From: Curtobacterium sp. 9128
GTDB lineage: Bacteria > Actinomycetota > Actinomycetes > Actinomycetales > Microbacteriaceae
Direction of reading: 5' to 3'
Assembly: GCF_900086645.1 (NCBI RefSeq)
Contig: NZ_LT576451.1
Coordinates: 1,736,001 to 1,800,000 of the forward strand
Length of the DNA: 64,000 bases
Under the pieces are notes generated by a model. It did no database searches. It was not told where the DNA came from and saw nothing but the letters and a program-made list of their open reading frames with translations. Every line of letters starts with the position of its first letter. Positions within the stretch are counted from its first letter, which is position 1. Positions 1 to 7,500 of the stretch are shown in pieces. The translations under genes were made by a program, and so were the position numbers.

Positions 1-361
1 GCGCGAGTACCTGCTGGCGCACCCGCACAGCGGCGACGCCGACGCCCTGTTCTGGCCAGCCCGCAGCAACGGGTCTCGCCGGCTCGACTGGTCCCGGAAC
101 ATCGACTGCGGGGGAGTGCGCGCCTACTACCTCGTGCCAGCTGCCCAGCGGGCGGGCGTCGTGCAGCACATGCGCTTCCACGACCTGCGCCACACGTACG
201 CCTCGCTGATGCTCGCCGCAGGCTTCAAGCCGTACGAGGTCAGTCGCTGGATGGGGCACGCGTCCGTCTCCACGACGGACACCATCTACGGCCACCTGTA
301 CCCGACCGATTACGTGAGTCAGATCAACCGCTTCGAAAGCTGGTTGTCGGCGGATGCCTGA
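1..361 (+). CDS. Tyrosine recombinase/phage-type integrase, C-terminal part (cut by window start)
   Basis: The reading frame is open from the first bases of the window and ends with TGA at 359-361, so only the C-terminal ~119 residues are seen. They carry the hallmarks of the tyrosine recombinase catalytic domain: the box II HDLRHTYASLMLAAG with the second arginine, WMGHASVSTT with the conserved GH, and DTIYGHLYP with the nucleophilic tyrosine. A GTG at 116 inside the frame is not needed as a start because coding continues upstream. Such enzymes integrate phages or genomic islands at attachment sites. The following genes have lower G+C than the rest of the window, so this is probably the edge of an integrated element. 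No attachment repeat was identified. The family is sure; the element type is unknown. Confidence 0.9.
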   Translation, partial: REYLLAHPHSGDADALFWPARSNGSRRLDWSRNIDCGGVRAYYLVPAAQRAGVVQHMRFHDLRHTYASLMLAAGFKPYEVSRWMGHASVSTTDTIYGHLYPTDYVSQINRFESWLSADA

Positions 362-481
362 ATAATGTTGCTCGTCCCCAGAAGGAGGCACAGTGCTAGC
401 CCGAACTCGAACCGTACCGATATGCTCTCGTGAGCAATCGTCGACGTCTGTCGACCGGTCCGTGAACGAGGGGGTACTGGG

Positions 482-859
482 GTGTGGCCAGCGTGGTTCC
501 CAGCGAGCTGTCCACCCACAGATGCCGTTCCAGCATCAGGCGTGTTCTACAGACTCGCTGCAAATAACCCACCGGTCGAGGAAGACTTCCGCAGCTGGAT
601 GGAAGAAGAGATGCTCGGGCTCCGGCGGCGCACGTGGAGCGTGGGCCGGGACTGCCAAGCATCCGCGTGCAGTGTCTTCGACGATGAGGCAGAGGTGCTG
701 CGCTTGCGCGAGGCGTCGGGTGCAACGAGGTCACGCTCCGTGGTTTCCGGTGACATCACAGGGAGCGGAGTGATGAAGCACACTCCGAGTGGCCGCAACG
801 CAAGCCACCACAGTTGGTGGCGGCCTTTGAATGACACGGCTTGGACTCGTTTTGCCTGA
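482..859 (+). CDS. Small hypothetical protein, partner of the downstream gene
   Basis: About 125 residues from a GTG start. The N-terminal ~20 residues may not be translated, because no strong ribosome binding site is seen. The body looks like a real soluble protein: FYRLAANNPPVEEDFRSW, then a central SACSVFDDEAEVLRLREA, and an end rich in H and W (NASHHSWWRP). From memory this resembles short actinobacterial proteins that begin FYR...PP..EDF and end near an H/W-rich motif; I do not know a function for them. The stop overlaps the start of the next gene by 29 nt in another frame, which implies translational coupling. Base composition is clearly less G+C-rich than the core genes, fitting acquisition with the neighbouring integrase. 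A toxin-antitoxin or defence role is only a guess. Confidence 0.55.
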   Translation: MWPAWFPASCPPTDAVPASGVFYRLAANNPPVEEDFRSWMEEEMLGLRRRTWSVGRDCQASACSVFDDEAEVLRLREASGATRSRSVVSGDITGSGVMKHTPSGRNASHHSWWRPLNDTAWTRFA

Positions 860-2111
860 ATTCAAGGTTGGCATCCCACAGTACACGTGGTTGGGGGAAC
901 TCGACTACGAAGAAATCTTCGTCGAGTTTGAGGGTCCCACGCTATTCAGCGCCGTGTCCTTGACTGGGCAATTGTATTTAGCCGAATGGGCCGCTCAAGG
1001 GGAAAGCGTCGATCACTGGCTGTATGTTCCATTGAGCAGGCGACGGCTGGATATGGTTCGTTCGGGAGCTTGGCCGGTTCGCCGTGCATTCATCGAACCC
1101 GAAGGGCAAGTCTTCGAGGTCGTTTTGCCGTTCGATGGGACAGAAAAGGACGAGCTTCGTGAAATCTCGGTCGCTGACATGCCTGAGTCCTGGCTGCCGG
1201 GAGAAGCCTTTCAGCTCGACTTGCCGACCGCGACTCTGAAACCGGCAGTCGATGGCACCGAGCTGGCGCGCCGTGCCCGACAGGAAGGTCGTGCGCGCTT
1301 CCGCATCGAGCTGGACCTACCGGAAGTTTTCAGAACAGAGGCTGCCACGCGCCGCGTAGGGGCATTGCTGTCGACGACCCAGGGTGTCTTCGACAACCTT
1401 GGACTCGTTGAGCTTGATCCGGATCCGCCGCAGCGCGGGCGAATTGCTCAGGATGTTTTGAATAAGACTGAGACTGAGGTCGTTGAGCTTGCGGCGGCGA
1501 GCTTTGTGATTGAACTTGCTGCCACCGACGGTGACGATCTGTTCGGCGACTCACCGATCGCCTTGGTTATGGCCCGGGTTGTGAACCTCATGGCCGTTGA
1601 CATAGAGCCCGAGGAGCTTGTCACCACGCTTGCAGAGCTTCGGCCGCGAGGCGCGAAGAGTTTCCGAACCTTCGTGACTGATCTCGCAAACTTCGGTGGG
1701 AGTGTCCGGCTTGGTGTAGCCAACGCCGCCCGGTCTTACAACGAGGTGGCGCTTTCCGCCGACCAGCTACAGGACTTGAAGGGCCTCCTGAACGTCGTCG
1801 TTCCGGACGACGTGGCGCTGCTCAGAGGCCGTATGCGTCTCTTCCGCGCTGACGTGCAACGTAAGCAGTTCGGCCTCCGGGACCTGCGCTCGGGTCAGGT
1901 CTTTGAGGGGCGCGTGACGGACCGTGCCCTCACGCAACTCGATCACGCCACGATCAATCAGGTCTACGACGTGGTTCTCACAGAGTTGGTTTCCTTCTCG
2001 CAAGCAGTGGGAGAGAAGAAGCCGACGTACACCCTTGACCAGCTGACCGGGAGCTCCACCGAGGTGCCCATCGACATCGAGCGCACGACCTCGCAGGATC
2101 AGCCCGAGTAA
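831..2111 (+). CDS. Hypothetical protein with DUF6575-like N-terminus
   Basis: 426 residues, soluble, no signal peptide or membrane segment. Residues ~20-100 read FEGPTLFSAVSLTGQLYLAE, then WLYVPLSRRRLDMVRSG and RRAFIEPEGQVFEVVLP. This fits my memory of the DUF6575 domain (a G-P-LF..GQ-YL stretch followed by WLYVP and RSG). The middle (about 220-350) is helical and unassigned; the end is acidic and polar. The ATG at 831 lies inside the preceding small gene. G+C is visibly lower than in tig or clpP, with codons such as TTG, GTT and CTT used freely, so horizontal transfer is likely. The position right after an integrase suggests island cargo, possibly defence, but no catalytic motif is visible. 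The domain name is tentative; that it is a gene is firm. Confidence 0.8.
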   Translation: MTRLGLVLPEFKVGIPQYTWLGELDYEEIFVEFEGPTLFSAVSLTGQLYLAEWAAQGESVDHWLYVPLSRRRLDMVRSGAWPVRRAFIEPEGQVFEVVLPFDGTEKDELREISVADMPESWLPGEAFQLDLPTATLKPAVDGTELARRARQEGRARFRIELDLPEVFRTEAATRRVGALLSTTQGVFDNLGLVELDPDPPQRGRIAQDVLNKTETEVVELAAASFVIELAATDGDDLFGDSPIALVMARVVNLMAVDIEPEELVTTLAELRPRGAKSFRTFVTDLANFGGSVRLGVANAARSYNEVALSADQLQDLKGLLNVVVPDDVALLRGRMRLFRADVQRKQFGLRDLRSGQVFEGRVTDRALTQLDHATINQVYDVVLTELVSFSQAVGEKKPTYTLDQLTGSSTEVPIDIERTTSQDQPE

Positions 2112-2193
2112 GCCGTTCCTGCGAGGGGTTTCGGAGGGGTTTGGCCTCCAGGCCCATTGCCGGGACGGGCCTACTTCCCAGTAGCCACAACGG

Positions 2194-2264
2194 AGGGGAT
2201 GACGGGAATCGAACCCGCGTAGCCAGTTTGGAAGACTGGGGCTCTACCATTGAGCTACATCCCC
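2194..2264 (-). tRNA. tRNA-Gly (anticodon TCC)
   Basis: Reading the minus strand, a 7-bp acceptor stem GGGGATG/CATCCCC, a D arm GCTC...GAGC, an anticodon stem CAGT/ACTG around loop CTTCCAA and a T arm with GGTTCGATTCC fold into a standard 71-nt tRNA. The anticodon is TCC. The discriminator T is followed by CCG rather than an encoded CCA. Confidence 0.97.
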
Positions 2265-2317
2265 GCGCCTGCGCACGAAGCGCAGCCCCACCACTGTAGC
2301 GGACGAACACACCCCTC

Positions 2318-2608
2318 ATGGTCCTCTTGCCACCGGACGAGTCGTCCCAGCGCACGATCAAGCGTTCCCGGGTGCTCTCCTACGTCCTGGTGACGCTCGC
2401 CGCGGTGGTCCTGTCGCTCCGCCCTGACCTGTTCGGCGACCCCCAGACCCAGCCGGCGCACGCGCTCCTGCACGTCTGGCGGATCGTCCTCGGCATCGTC
2501 CTGGCGGTCGCCGCACTCGGGGTACAGGTCCTCGTCGGCGTGCGTTGGCGACGGAGTCTGCGCACAGACTCCCGAGCTCCCGGGAACCGCGGACCACATC
2601 CCCGCTAG
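2318..2608 (+). CDS. Small two-TM membrane protein, unknown function
   Basis: 96 residues between two tRNA genes. Two hydrophobic stretches are visible: VLSYVLVTLAAVVLSL (about residues 19-34) and WRIVLGIVLAVAALGVQVLV (about 54-73). An arginine-rich cytoplasmic tail, RWRRSLRTDSR, follows. Codon third positions are G/C as in core genes. There are no catalytic motifs and I do not recognise a family. It could be a conserved small actinobacterial inner membrane protein; the start ATG has only weak ribosome binding sequence ahead of it. Confidence 0.5.
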   Translation: MVLLPPDESSQRTIKRSRVLSYVLVTLAAVVLSLRPDLFGDPQTQPAHALLHVWRIVLGIVLAVAALGVQVLVGVRWRRSLRTDSRAPGNRGPHPR

Positions 2609-2665
2609 ACTCATCGGCGTCGCGTGCGCCCCTTCGGCGTGCGCGAGCACCCTGGCTCAGACAAA

Positions 2666-2742
2666 CGGGGCGTAGCTCAGCTTGGTAGAGCGCCCGCTTT
2701 GGGAGCGGGAGGTCGCAGGTTCGAATCCTGTCGCCCCGACCA
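2666..2742 (+). tRNA. tRNA-Pro (anticodon TGG)
   Basis: Acceptor stem CGGGGCG/CGCCCCG, D arm GCTCAGCTTGGTAGAGC, anticodon stem CCCGC/GCGGG with loop TTTGGGA (anticodon TGG), T arm GCAGGTTCGAATCCTG. The discriminator A is followed by an encoded CCA at 2740-2742. It lies 35 bp before the trigger factor start. Confidence 0.98.
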
Positions 2743-2777
2743 GGACACATCACCGCCAACCATCAGGAGAACCCCCC

Positions 2778-4088
2778 TTGGCCAACAGCACCGTCGACAA
2801 GGTGAGCGAGACCCGCGTCAAGCTCACGGTGAACGTGACGCCGGAAGAGCTCAAGCCGAGCATCGACCACGCGTACAAGCACATCGCCGAGCAGATCAAC
2901 ATCCCCGGATTCCGCAAGGGCAAGGTCCCGCCGGCGATCGTCGACCAGCGTGTCGGCCGCGGCGAGGTCCTGAACCACGCCGTCGGCGACGCGATCGACA
3001 CCTTCTACCGCCAGGCGGTCGAAGAGCAGGAGCTCCGCATCCTCGGCCGTGCCGAGGCAGACGTCTCCGAGCTCCCGAACGTCAAGGACTTCACGGGCGA
3101 CCTCGTCCTCACCTTCGAGGTGGACGTGCGTCCGGAGTTCGACCTCCCCGACTACAGCTCCTACGAGCTGACGGTCGACGCGGTCGAGGTCTCCGACGAC
3201 GAGATCGAAGAGGAGCTGCGGAACCTGCGCACCCGCTTCGGCACGCTCGTCACGGTGGACCGTCCGGCGACCAAGGGCGACTTCGCCCAGATCGACCTGA
3301 CCGCGACCATCGGCGACGACGAGGTCGACTCGGCCACCGGCGTCTCCTACGAGCTCGGCTCGGGCGACCTGCTCGAGGGCATCGACGAGGCGCTCGAGTC
3401 CCTCACCGCCGGTGAGTCCACCACGTTCGAGTCCACGCTCGTCGGTGGCGACCGCGAGGGCGAGACCGCACAGATCGCCGTGACCGTCACCGCCGTCAAG
3501 GAGCGCGAGCTCCCCGAGGCCGACGACGAGTTCGCGCAGATCGCGTCGCAGTTCGACACCATCGAGGAGCTCAAGGGTGACCTCAAGGAGCAGATCGCGA
3601 AGTCCAAGACCTTCGGTCAGGGCGCAGCGGCTCGCGACAAGCTCGTCGAGAAGCTCCTCGAGGACGTCGAGATCCCGATCTCGGAGAAGCTCATCGAGGA
3701 CGAGGTGCACCGTCACCTCGAGCAGGAGAACCGCCTCGAGGACGACGAGCACCGCAAGGAGGTCGCCGAGTCCAGCGAGACCGCCTTCCGCTCGCAGATC
3801 CTCCTCGACTCCATCGCCGAGAAGGAGTCGATCCAGGTCTCGCAGGAAGAACTCACGCAGTACCTGATCCAGGCCGCCGCGCAGTACGGCATGGAGCCGG
3901 GTGAGTTCATCAAGGTCATCGACCAGAACGGGCAGATCCCCGGCATGGTCGGCGAGGTCGCTCGCTCGAAGGCCGTCGCGACGGTCCTGTCCAAGGTGAC
4001 CGTCAAGGACACCGAGGGCAACGACGTCGACCTCTCCGCGTTCACCGCGGGTGTCGCGCAGGAGCCGGCCACGGCCGACGCCGAGTAG
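2778..4088 (+). CDS. tig: Trigger factor, ribosome-associated chaperone and prolyl isomerase
   Basis: 436 residues from a TTG start at 2778, chosen because AGGAGA lies 7 nt upstream; an in-frame ATG at 2682 falls inside tRNA-Pro and is excluded. The N-terminal ribosome-binding domain carries the signature [10 protein letters not shown] (residues ~43-52) that contacts ribosomal protein L23. A FKBP-like PPIase domain follows (~160-240, [14 protein letters not shown] and [13 protein letters not shown]), then a helical C-terminal chaperone domain ending in an acidic tail. It folds nascent chains at the exit tunnel. In many actinobacteria tig precedes clpP1-clpP2, as here. A strong terminator at 4174 suggests separate transcription. 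Confidence 0.97.
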   Translation: MANSTVDKVSETRVKLTVNVTPEELKPSIDHAYKHIAEQINIPGFRKGKVPPAIVDQRVGRGEVLNHAVGDAIDTFYRQAVEEQELRILGRAEADVSELPNVKDFTGDLVLTFEVDVRPEFDLPDYSSYELTVDAVEVSDDEIEEELRNLRTRFGTLVTVDRPATKGDFAQIDLTATIGDDEVDSATGVSYELGSGDLLEGIDEALESLTAGESTTFESTLVGGDREGETAQIAVTVTAVKERELPEADDEFAQIASQFDTIEELKGDLKEQIAKSKTFGQGAAARDKLVEKLLEDVEIPISEKLIEDEVHRHLEQENRLEDDEHRKEVAESSETAFRSQILLDSIAEKESIQVSQEELTQYLIQAAAQYGMEPGEFIKVIDQNGQIPGMVGEVARSKAVATVLSKVTVKDTEGNDVDLSAFTAGVAQEPATADAE

Positions 4089-4173
4089 CAGCAACTGCGC
4101 CGATACCGACCTCGCAAGCTCGGTCGGCGCTGGCTCCACGCAACGCTCCGCGTTGCACATGTGAAGAGCGCGC

Positions 4174-4207
4174 GGGAGGCACGGTGCCAGCTGGCACCGT
4201 GCCTCCC
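4174..4207 (+). terminator. Rho-independent-like terminator of tig
   Basis: A perfect 17+17 bp palindrome with arms GGGAGGCACGGTGCCAG and CTGGCACCGTGCCTCCC lies 86 bp after the tig stop and is followed by GTCCGCTTTT. It separates tig from clpP1, so clpP1 needs its own promoter in 4208-4312; I saw no convincing -35/-10 pair there. Confidence 0.75.
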
Positions 4208-4312
4208 GTCCGCTTTTCCGGCCACCCGCATTGCCGACAGCGAACAGGCGCGAACTGACGCGTTGCAACCGATAAGTTCGACATCAAGCGACAACTGAAC
4301 GGGAGCTTTTCC

Positions 4313-4942
4313 ATGGCCGAAGCGACACTGAACCCCAGTGTTTTTGACCGCCTTCTGAGAGACCGGATCGTGTGGCTCGGCTCCGAGGTCCGCGACGACA
4401 ACTCGAACGAGATCGCAGCCAAGCTGCTGCTGCTCGCCGCCGAGGACCCTGAGAAGGACATCTACCTCTACATCAACTCGCCCGGTGGTTCGATCACCGC
4501 CGGCATGGCGATCTACGACACGATGCAGTTCGTGCCGAACGACATCGTCACGGTGGGCATCGGCCTCGCCGCCTCGATGGGGCAGTTCCTGCTCTCGTCG
4601 GGCACGCCGGGCAAGCGCTACATCACCCCGAACGCGCGCGTGCTGCTGCACCAGCCGTCCGGTGGCTTCGGCGGTACCGCCGCGGACATCCAGACGCAGG
4701 CGAAGGTCATCCTCGACATGAAGCAGCGGATGGCCGAACTGACCGCCGAGCAGACCGGCAAGACGGTCGAACAGGTCCTCAAGGACAACGACCGCGACAA
4801 CTGGTTCACGGCGCAGGAAGCGCTCGACTACGGCTTCGTCGACCACCTCCGCGCGTCCAGCGCCGAGGTCATCGGCGGCGGCGGGACCGTCAGCGACGGC
4901 GAGACCCCCACCGCGGCAGCCGACCCCGACGCCCAGTCCTGA
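4313..4942 (+). CDS. clpP1: ATP-dependent Clp protease proteolytic subunit ClpP1
   Basis: 209 residues. The serine peptidase triad is complete: Ser88 in GLAASMGQF, His113 in VLLHQPSGG, Asp162 in NDRDNWF. The oligomerisation and substrate-groove sequence [20 protein letters not shown] is present. Start ATG at 4313 with GGGAG about 8 nt upstream. It is followed after 26 nt by clpP2. In actinobacteria the two ClpP proteins form a mixed tetradecamer driven by ClpX or ClpC1 that degrades ssrA-tagged and regulatory proteins. The glycine-rich C-terminal tail ([12 protein letters not shown]) is typical of extra length in these homologues. Confidence 0.97.
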   Translation: MAEATLNPSVFDRLLRDRIVWLGSEVRDDNSNEIAAKLLLLAAEDPEKDIYLYINSPGGSITAGMAIYDTMQFVPNDIVTVGIGLAASMGQFLLSSGTPGKRYITPNARVLLHQPSGGFGGTAADIQTQAKVILDMKQRMAELTAEQTGKTVEQVLKDNDRDNWFTAQEALDYGFVDHLRASSAEVIGGGGTVSDGETPTAAADPDAQS

Positions 4943-4968
4943 TCCCCACCGAAGAAAAGGAAACGAGA

Positions 4969-5628
4969 ATGCATCTCCCCATGCTCGGTGGCGCGCAGAA
5001 CGTCCCGGCTCCCACTGATCGGTACATCCTCCCGAGCTTCGAAGAGCGCACGGCCTACGGCTACAAGCGGCAGGACCCGTACGCGAAGCTGTTCGAGGAC
5101 CGCATCGTGTTCCTCGGCGTCCAGGTCGACGACGCGTCGGCCGACGACGTCATGGCCCAGCTGCTCGTGCTCGAGTCGATGGACCCGGACCGCGACATCG
5201 TGATGTACATCAACTCGCCCGGTGGCTCGTTCACCGCGATGACGGCGATCTACGACACGATGCAGTACATCCGTCCGCAGATCCAGACGGTCTGCCTCGG
5301 TCAGGCCGCGTCGGCGGCGTCGGTGCTCCTCGCTGCCGGTACCCCCGGCAAGCGTCTGGCCCTGCCGAACGCCCGCGTCCTCATCCACCAGCCCGCGACC
5401 CAGCAGGGTGGCGGCCAGGCGTCGGACATCGAGATCCAGGCGGCGGAGATCCTCCGCATGCGCACCTGGCTCGAGGAGACGCTGTCGAAGCACTCCAACA
5501 AGACGCCGGAGCAGGTCAACAGCGACATCGAGCGCGACAAGATCATGTCTGCGGCCGAGGCCGTCGAGTACGGCCTGATCGACCAGGTCCTGACGAGCCG
5601 GAAGAACCTCCCCGCACTCGTCAAGTAG
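4969..5628 (+). CDS. clpP2: ATP-dependent Clp protease proteolytic subunit ClpP2
   Basis: 219 residues with triad Ser115 ([15 protein letters not shown]), His140 ([12 protein letters not shown]) and Asp190 (IERDKIMS). The ~30-residue N-terminal extension (MHLPMLGG...LPSFEERT) before the Clp fold is a feature of actinobacterial ClpP2. It is co-oriented with clpP1 with a 26-bp spacer containing AAGGAAA, so the two are co-transcribed. A bidirectional-looking terminator follows 8 bp after the stop. Unlike the common order, clpX is not next; two reverse-strand genes intervene. Confidence 0.97.
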   Translation: MHLPMLGGAQNVPAPTDRYILPSFEERTAYGYKRQDPYAKLFEDRIVFLGVQVDDASADDVMAQLLVLESMDPDRDIVMYINSPGGSFTAMTAIYDTMQYIRPQIQTVCLGQAASAASVLLAAGTPGKRLALPNARVLIHQPATQQGGGQASDIEIQAAEILRMRTWLEETLSKHSNKTPEQVNSDIERDKIMSAAEAVEYGLIDQVLTSRKNLPALVK

Positions 5629-5636
5629 GGAACGAA

Positions 5637-5670
5637 GAGGGCCCCCGCACCGACTGGTGCGGGGGCCCTC
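5637..5670. terminator. Bidirectional terminator between clpP2 and the copper genes
   Basis: Perfect 15-bp stem GAGGGCCCCCGCACC / GGTGCGGGGGCCCTC around a GACT loop, flanked by AA and TT. It lies between converging clpP2 (+) and copC (-), so it can end transcripts from either side, although the T tract is short. Confidence 0.75.
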
Positions 5671-5855
5671 TTGCGTGCCGGGGAGGGTGTGCCGGGGCCC
5701 GGTGCTCCCGAGACCGGCCGAACGGCCACGACACGCCGCCGGTTGGGTGCCGAGTGGTCGGAAAATGTCGCCCAGCGGGCTGTCGAGCGACGGGCTTCGA
5801 CCGGTCGGCGGAGCTGAGCGGGGTGTTGTGACCAGTCAGGAGGCCGGGCAGCGTC

Positions 5856-5904
5856 GCGTCAGGCGTCAGGCGTCGGGCGTCGGGCGTCAGGCGTCGGGCG
5901 CCAG
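5856..5904. repeat. Seven tandem copies of a 7-bp unit next to the copC stop
   Basis: Units GCGTCAG, GCGTCAG, GCGTCGG, GCGTCGG, GCGTCAG, GCGTCGG, GCGCCAG run without interruption and end 3 bp from the copC stop codon (5908). The spacer 5671-5855 before it shows no gene or other structure that I recognise. Confidence 0.85.
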
Positions 5905-5907
5905 GGG

Positions 5908-6552
5908 TCAGTCCTCGTCGTCGGTGGGGGCGGGGCGGCGACGGAGGAGGAGCAGGACGGCGACGACCGCGGCGACGAGCACCAGGCCGCCGGCGCCGAT
6001 CCAGATCGCGTCGGACATCGGGGAGTCCGTCGTGCCGGAGGCGGTGCCCGTGGTGGCCGACGAGCTCGACGACCCGGCGGTCGCGCAGGTCGGCGGCGTC
6101 GCGGAGCCCTTCGCCGGCGTGAACCCCGAGGGTGCCTTCCACGTGAACGCGTACTCGTCGGAGACAGTGTGGCCGTCGGCGGAGACGATCTGCCACTCGA
6201 CCTCGTACTTGCCGGAGGCGCCGAGCGCGGCCTTCGTGGTCATCGACGGGCCGTCGACGGCGACACAGCCGTCCTCGTAGTAGCGCTTGTCCGGTCCGAC
6301 GATCCGGAAGGCGAAGCCGGACCCGGTGCCACCGATGTCGAGCAGCTTGTCGTTCGTGGTGATCTCGAACGCGTCCGGCAGGGACGTCAGCGTGCCGTCG
6401 ACCTTCGGTGTCGACGCGATCATGTAGTTGTGCGCGCTCGCCGGACCGGCGAGCCCGAGGACCGCGCCGCCCGCGATCGCGACGGACGCCGCGGTGCCGG
6501 CCACGAGCCTCCAGGCCCGGGACCGGCCACCTGCCGGACGGACGGTCGTCAC
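5908..6552 (-). CDS. CopC-domain copper resistance protein, membrane anchored
   Basis: 214 residues. A signal peptide (WRLVAGTAASVAIAGGAVLG) ends in ASA-H, so the mature protein starts with histidine, the copper ligand typical of CopC. The CopC Ig-like fold is marked by VEWQIVSADGHTVSDEYAFT. A serine/threonine-rich linker leads to one C-terminal transmembrane helix (IWIGAGGLVLVAAVVAVLLL) and a charged tail. It should sit outside the membrane and bind copper. Its ATG overlaps the stop of the upstream ycnI-like gene by 4 nt, so the two are coupled. The exact role (copper resistance or delivery to secreted enzymes) cannot be told. Confidence 0.9.
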   Translation of the reverse strand: MTTVRPAGGRSRAWRLVAGTAASVAIAGGAVLGLAGPASAHNYMIASTPKVDGTLTSLPDAFEITTNDKLLDIGGTGSGFAFRIVGPDKRYYEDGCVAVDGPSMTTKAALGASGKYEVEWQIVSADGHTVSDEYAFTWKAPSGFTPAKGSATPPTCATAGSSSSSATTGTASGTTDSPMSDAIWIGAGGLVLVAAVVAVLLLLRRRPAPTDDED

Positions 6553-7271
6553 TTGGCGCTGCGGCGTCGGGTCGCAGCGACGGCGACGACGAGGCCGGCC
6601 GCGCCGACGACGAGTCCGCCGAGGCCGAGGAACCGGCCGACGAGGTCGGGCTGGGACGTCGTCGAGGTGCTCGTCGCGGTGGCGTCGTCGGTGGCTGCGG
6701 CAGCGTGGTGGTCGTCGTCACCGGTCGAGGCGGCGGTCAGCGTGATCGAGGGCGCGGGGTGCTCCGGCTCGGCCTGGCCCGCCTTCTGCTCCTGGTCCCA
6801 CTCGGTCGACCCCTGCTCGCAGCTCTGCGTGACGGGGATCGCGACGACGTCGCCCGGCTTCCCGTCCGGCAGTGAGAACGACAGCGAGAAGGTGTCGCGC
6901 TCGTCCGCGGGGAGCGGGGTCTTCGCGGTGTAGGTGATGCTCGTGACGCGCTCACCGGCGTCGGCGGCGGTCTCGTCGTCGGCGGAGGCGGAGGGGCTCG
7001 TGTAGGGCTCGGTCGCCTTCGTGATGTCCCAGTTCGGGTTCACGGTCGGCGTGACCTCGATCACCGAGGACGGCACGTGGAACTGCAGCTTCGTCGTGGG
7101 GGAGCCGTCGCAGCCGTGCGGGACGGAGAAGGTCGCGGTCGTGTACGAACCCGCGGCGGACGACGTGCTCGTCGCCTCGACGTGGGCGCTGGCGGACGCC
7201 GCGGTGCCGAGGACGATCGCGGCGGCGACGCCGAGGGTCACTGCGCCACCGGCGGCGAGACGCTTCTGCAT
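6549..7271 (-). CDS. YcnI-like (DUF1775) copper-binding protein
   Basis: 240 residues from the ATG at 7271, which has AAGGAA 6 nt upstream; a longer open frame to 7553 overlaps clpX and is rejected. The signal peptide (AGGAVTLGVAAAIVLGTAAS) ends with ASA before mature His-Val-Glu, the copper-chelating N-terminus of YcnI proteins. The DUF1775 beta-sandwich (FSVPHGCDGSPTTKLQFHVP, NPNWDITK, FSLSFSLPDGKPGDVVAIPV) is followed by a low-complexity linker and a single C-terminal transmembrane helix. With CopC it forms a two-gene copper cassette on the strand opposite to clpP2 and clpX. A perfect 15-bp palindrome lies just upstream. Confidence 0.9.
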   Translation of the reverse strand: MQKRLAAGGAVTLGVAAAIVLGTAASASAHVEATSTSSAAGSYTTATFSVPHGCDGSPTTKLQFHVPSSVIEVTPTVNPNWDITKATEPYTSPSASADDETAADAGERVTSITYTAKTPLPADERDTFSLSFSLPDGKPGDVVAIPVTQSCEQGSTEWDQEQKAGQAEPEHPAPSITLTAASTGDDDHHAAAATDDATATSTSTTSQPDLVGRFLGLGGLVVGAAGLVVAVAATRRRSAK

Positions 7272-7292
7272 GGGGTTCCTTCCGGATGGTGT

Positions 7293-7307
7293 TCTACAAC
7301 TTGTAGA
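7293..7307. promoter_or_regulatory. Palindromic operator candidate upstream of the copper genes
   Basis: TCTACAACTTGTAGA is a perfect 15-bp palindrome centred on C, 22 bp before the ycnI-like start. The TACA...TGTA core resembles operators of the BlaI/MecI/CopY repressor family. No such repressor gene is in the window, so the regulator is unknown. Confidence 0.55.
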
Positions 7308-7445
7308 GAAGACTGCATCACCGTAGCAGCACTGCACGCCCTGGGCGAACGCGCGCCCGGAAACGCGCACGGCGTCGCCGTCAGTGTCACCGGATGCGGT
7401 TAGGCTCGACAACACGACGACCTCGTGCACGCGAGCAGTGGTGCT

Positions 7446-7477
7446 CGTCGACTGCAGTGCACGTCGACTGCAGCGCA
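7446..7477. repeat. 16-bp direct repeat upstream of clpX
   Basis: CGTCGACTGCAGTGCA is followed directly by CGTCGACTGCAGCGCA (15 of 16 identical) and a third partial CGTC. It lies 24-55 bp before the clpX start and could be a duplicated regulator site or chance slippage. Confidence 0.6.
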
Positions 7478-7500
7478 CGTCAACCAGGGAAGGCCGGAGC

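Noticed and set aside
393-773. Frame starting at GTG 393 with a good GGAGG site
   Set aside because: Its translation is serine/arginine/cysteine-rich without protein character, while the frame from 482 over the same region looks genuine.
2194-2264. tRNA-Gly as attachment site of the element
   Set aside because: No duplicate of its 3' end was found in the visible part of the element.
2763-4268. Long open frame on the minus strand opposite trigger factor
   Set aside because: It mirrors the codon bias of tig; its translation is a Leu/Asp/Arg/Val-rich shadow without domains.
4208-4312. ClgR binding site ahead of clpP1
   Set aside because: ClgR control of clp genes is known in actinobacteria, but no stretch here fits the motif well enough to claim.
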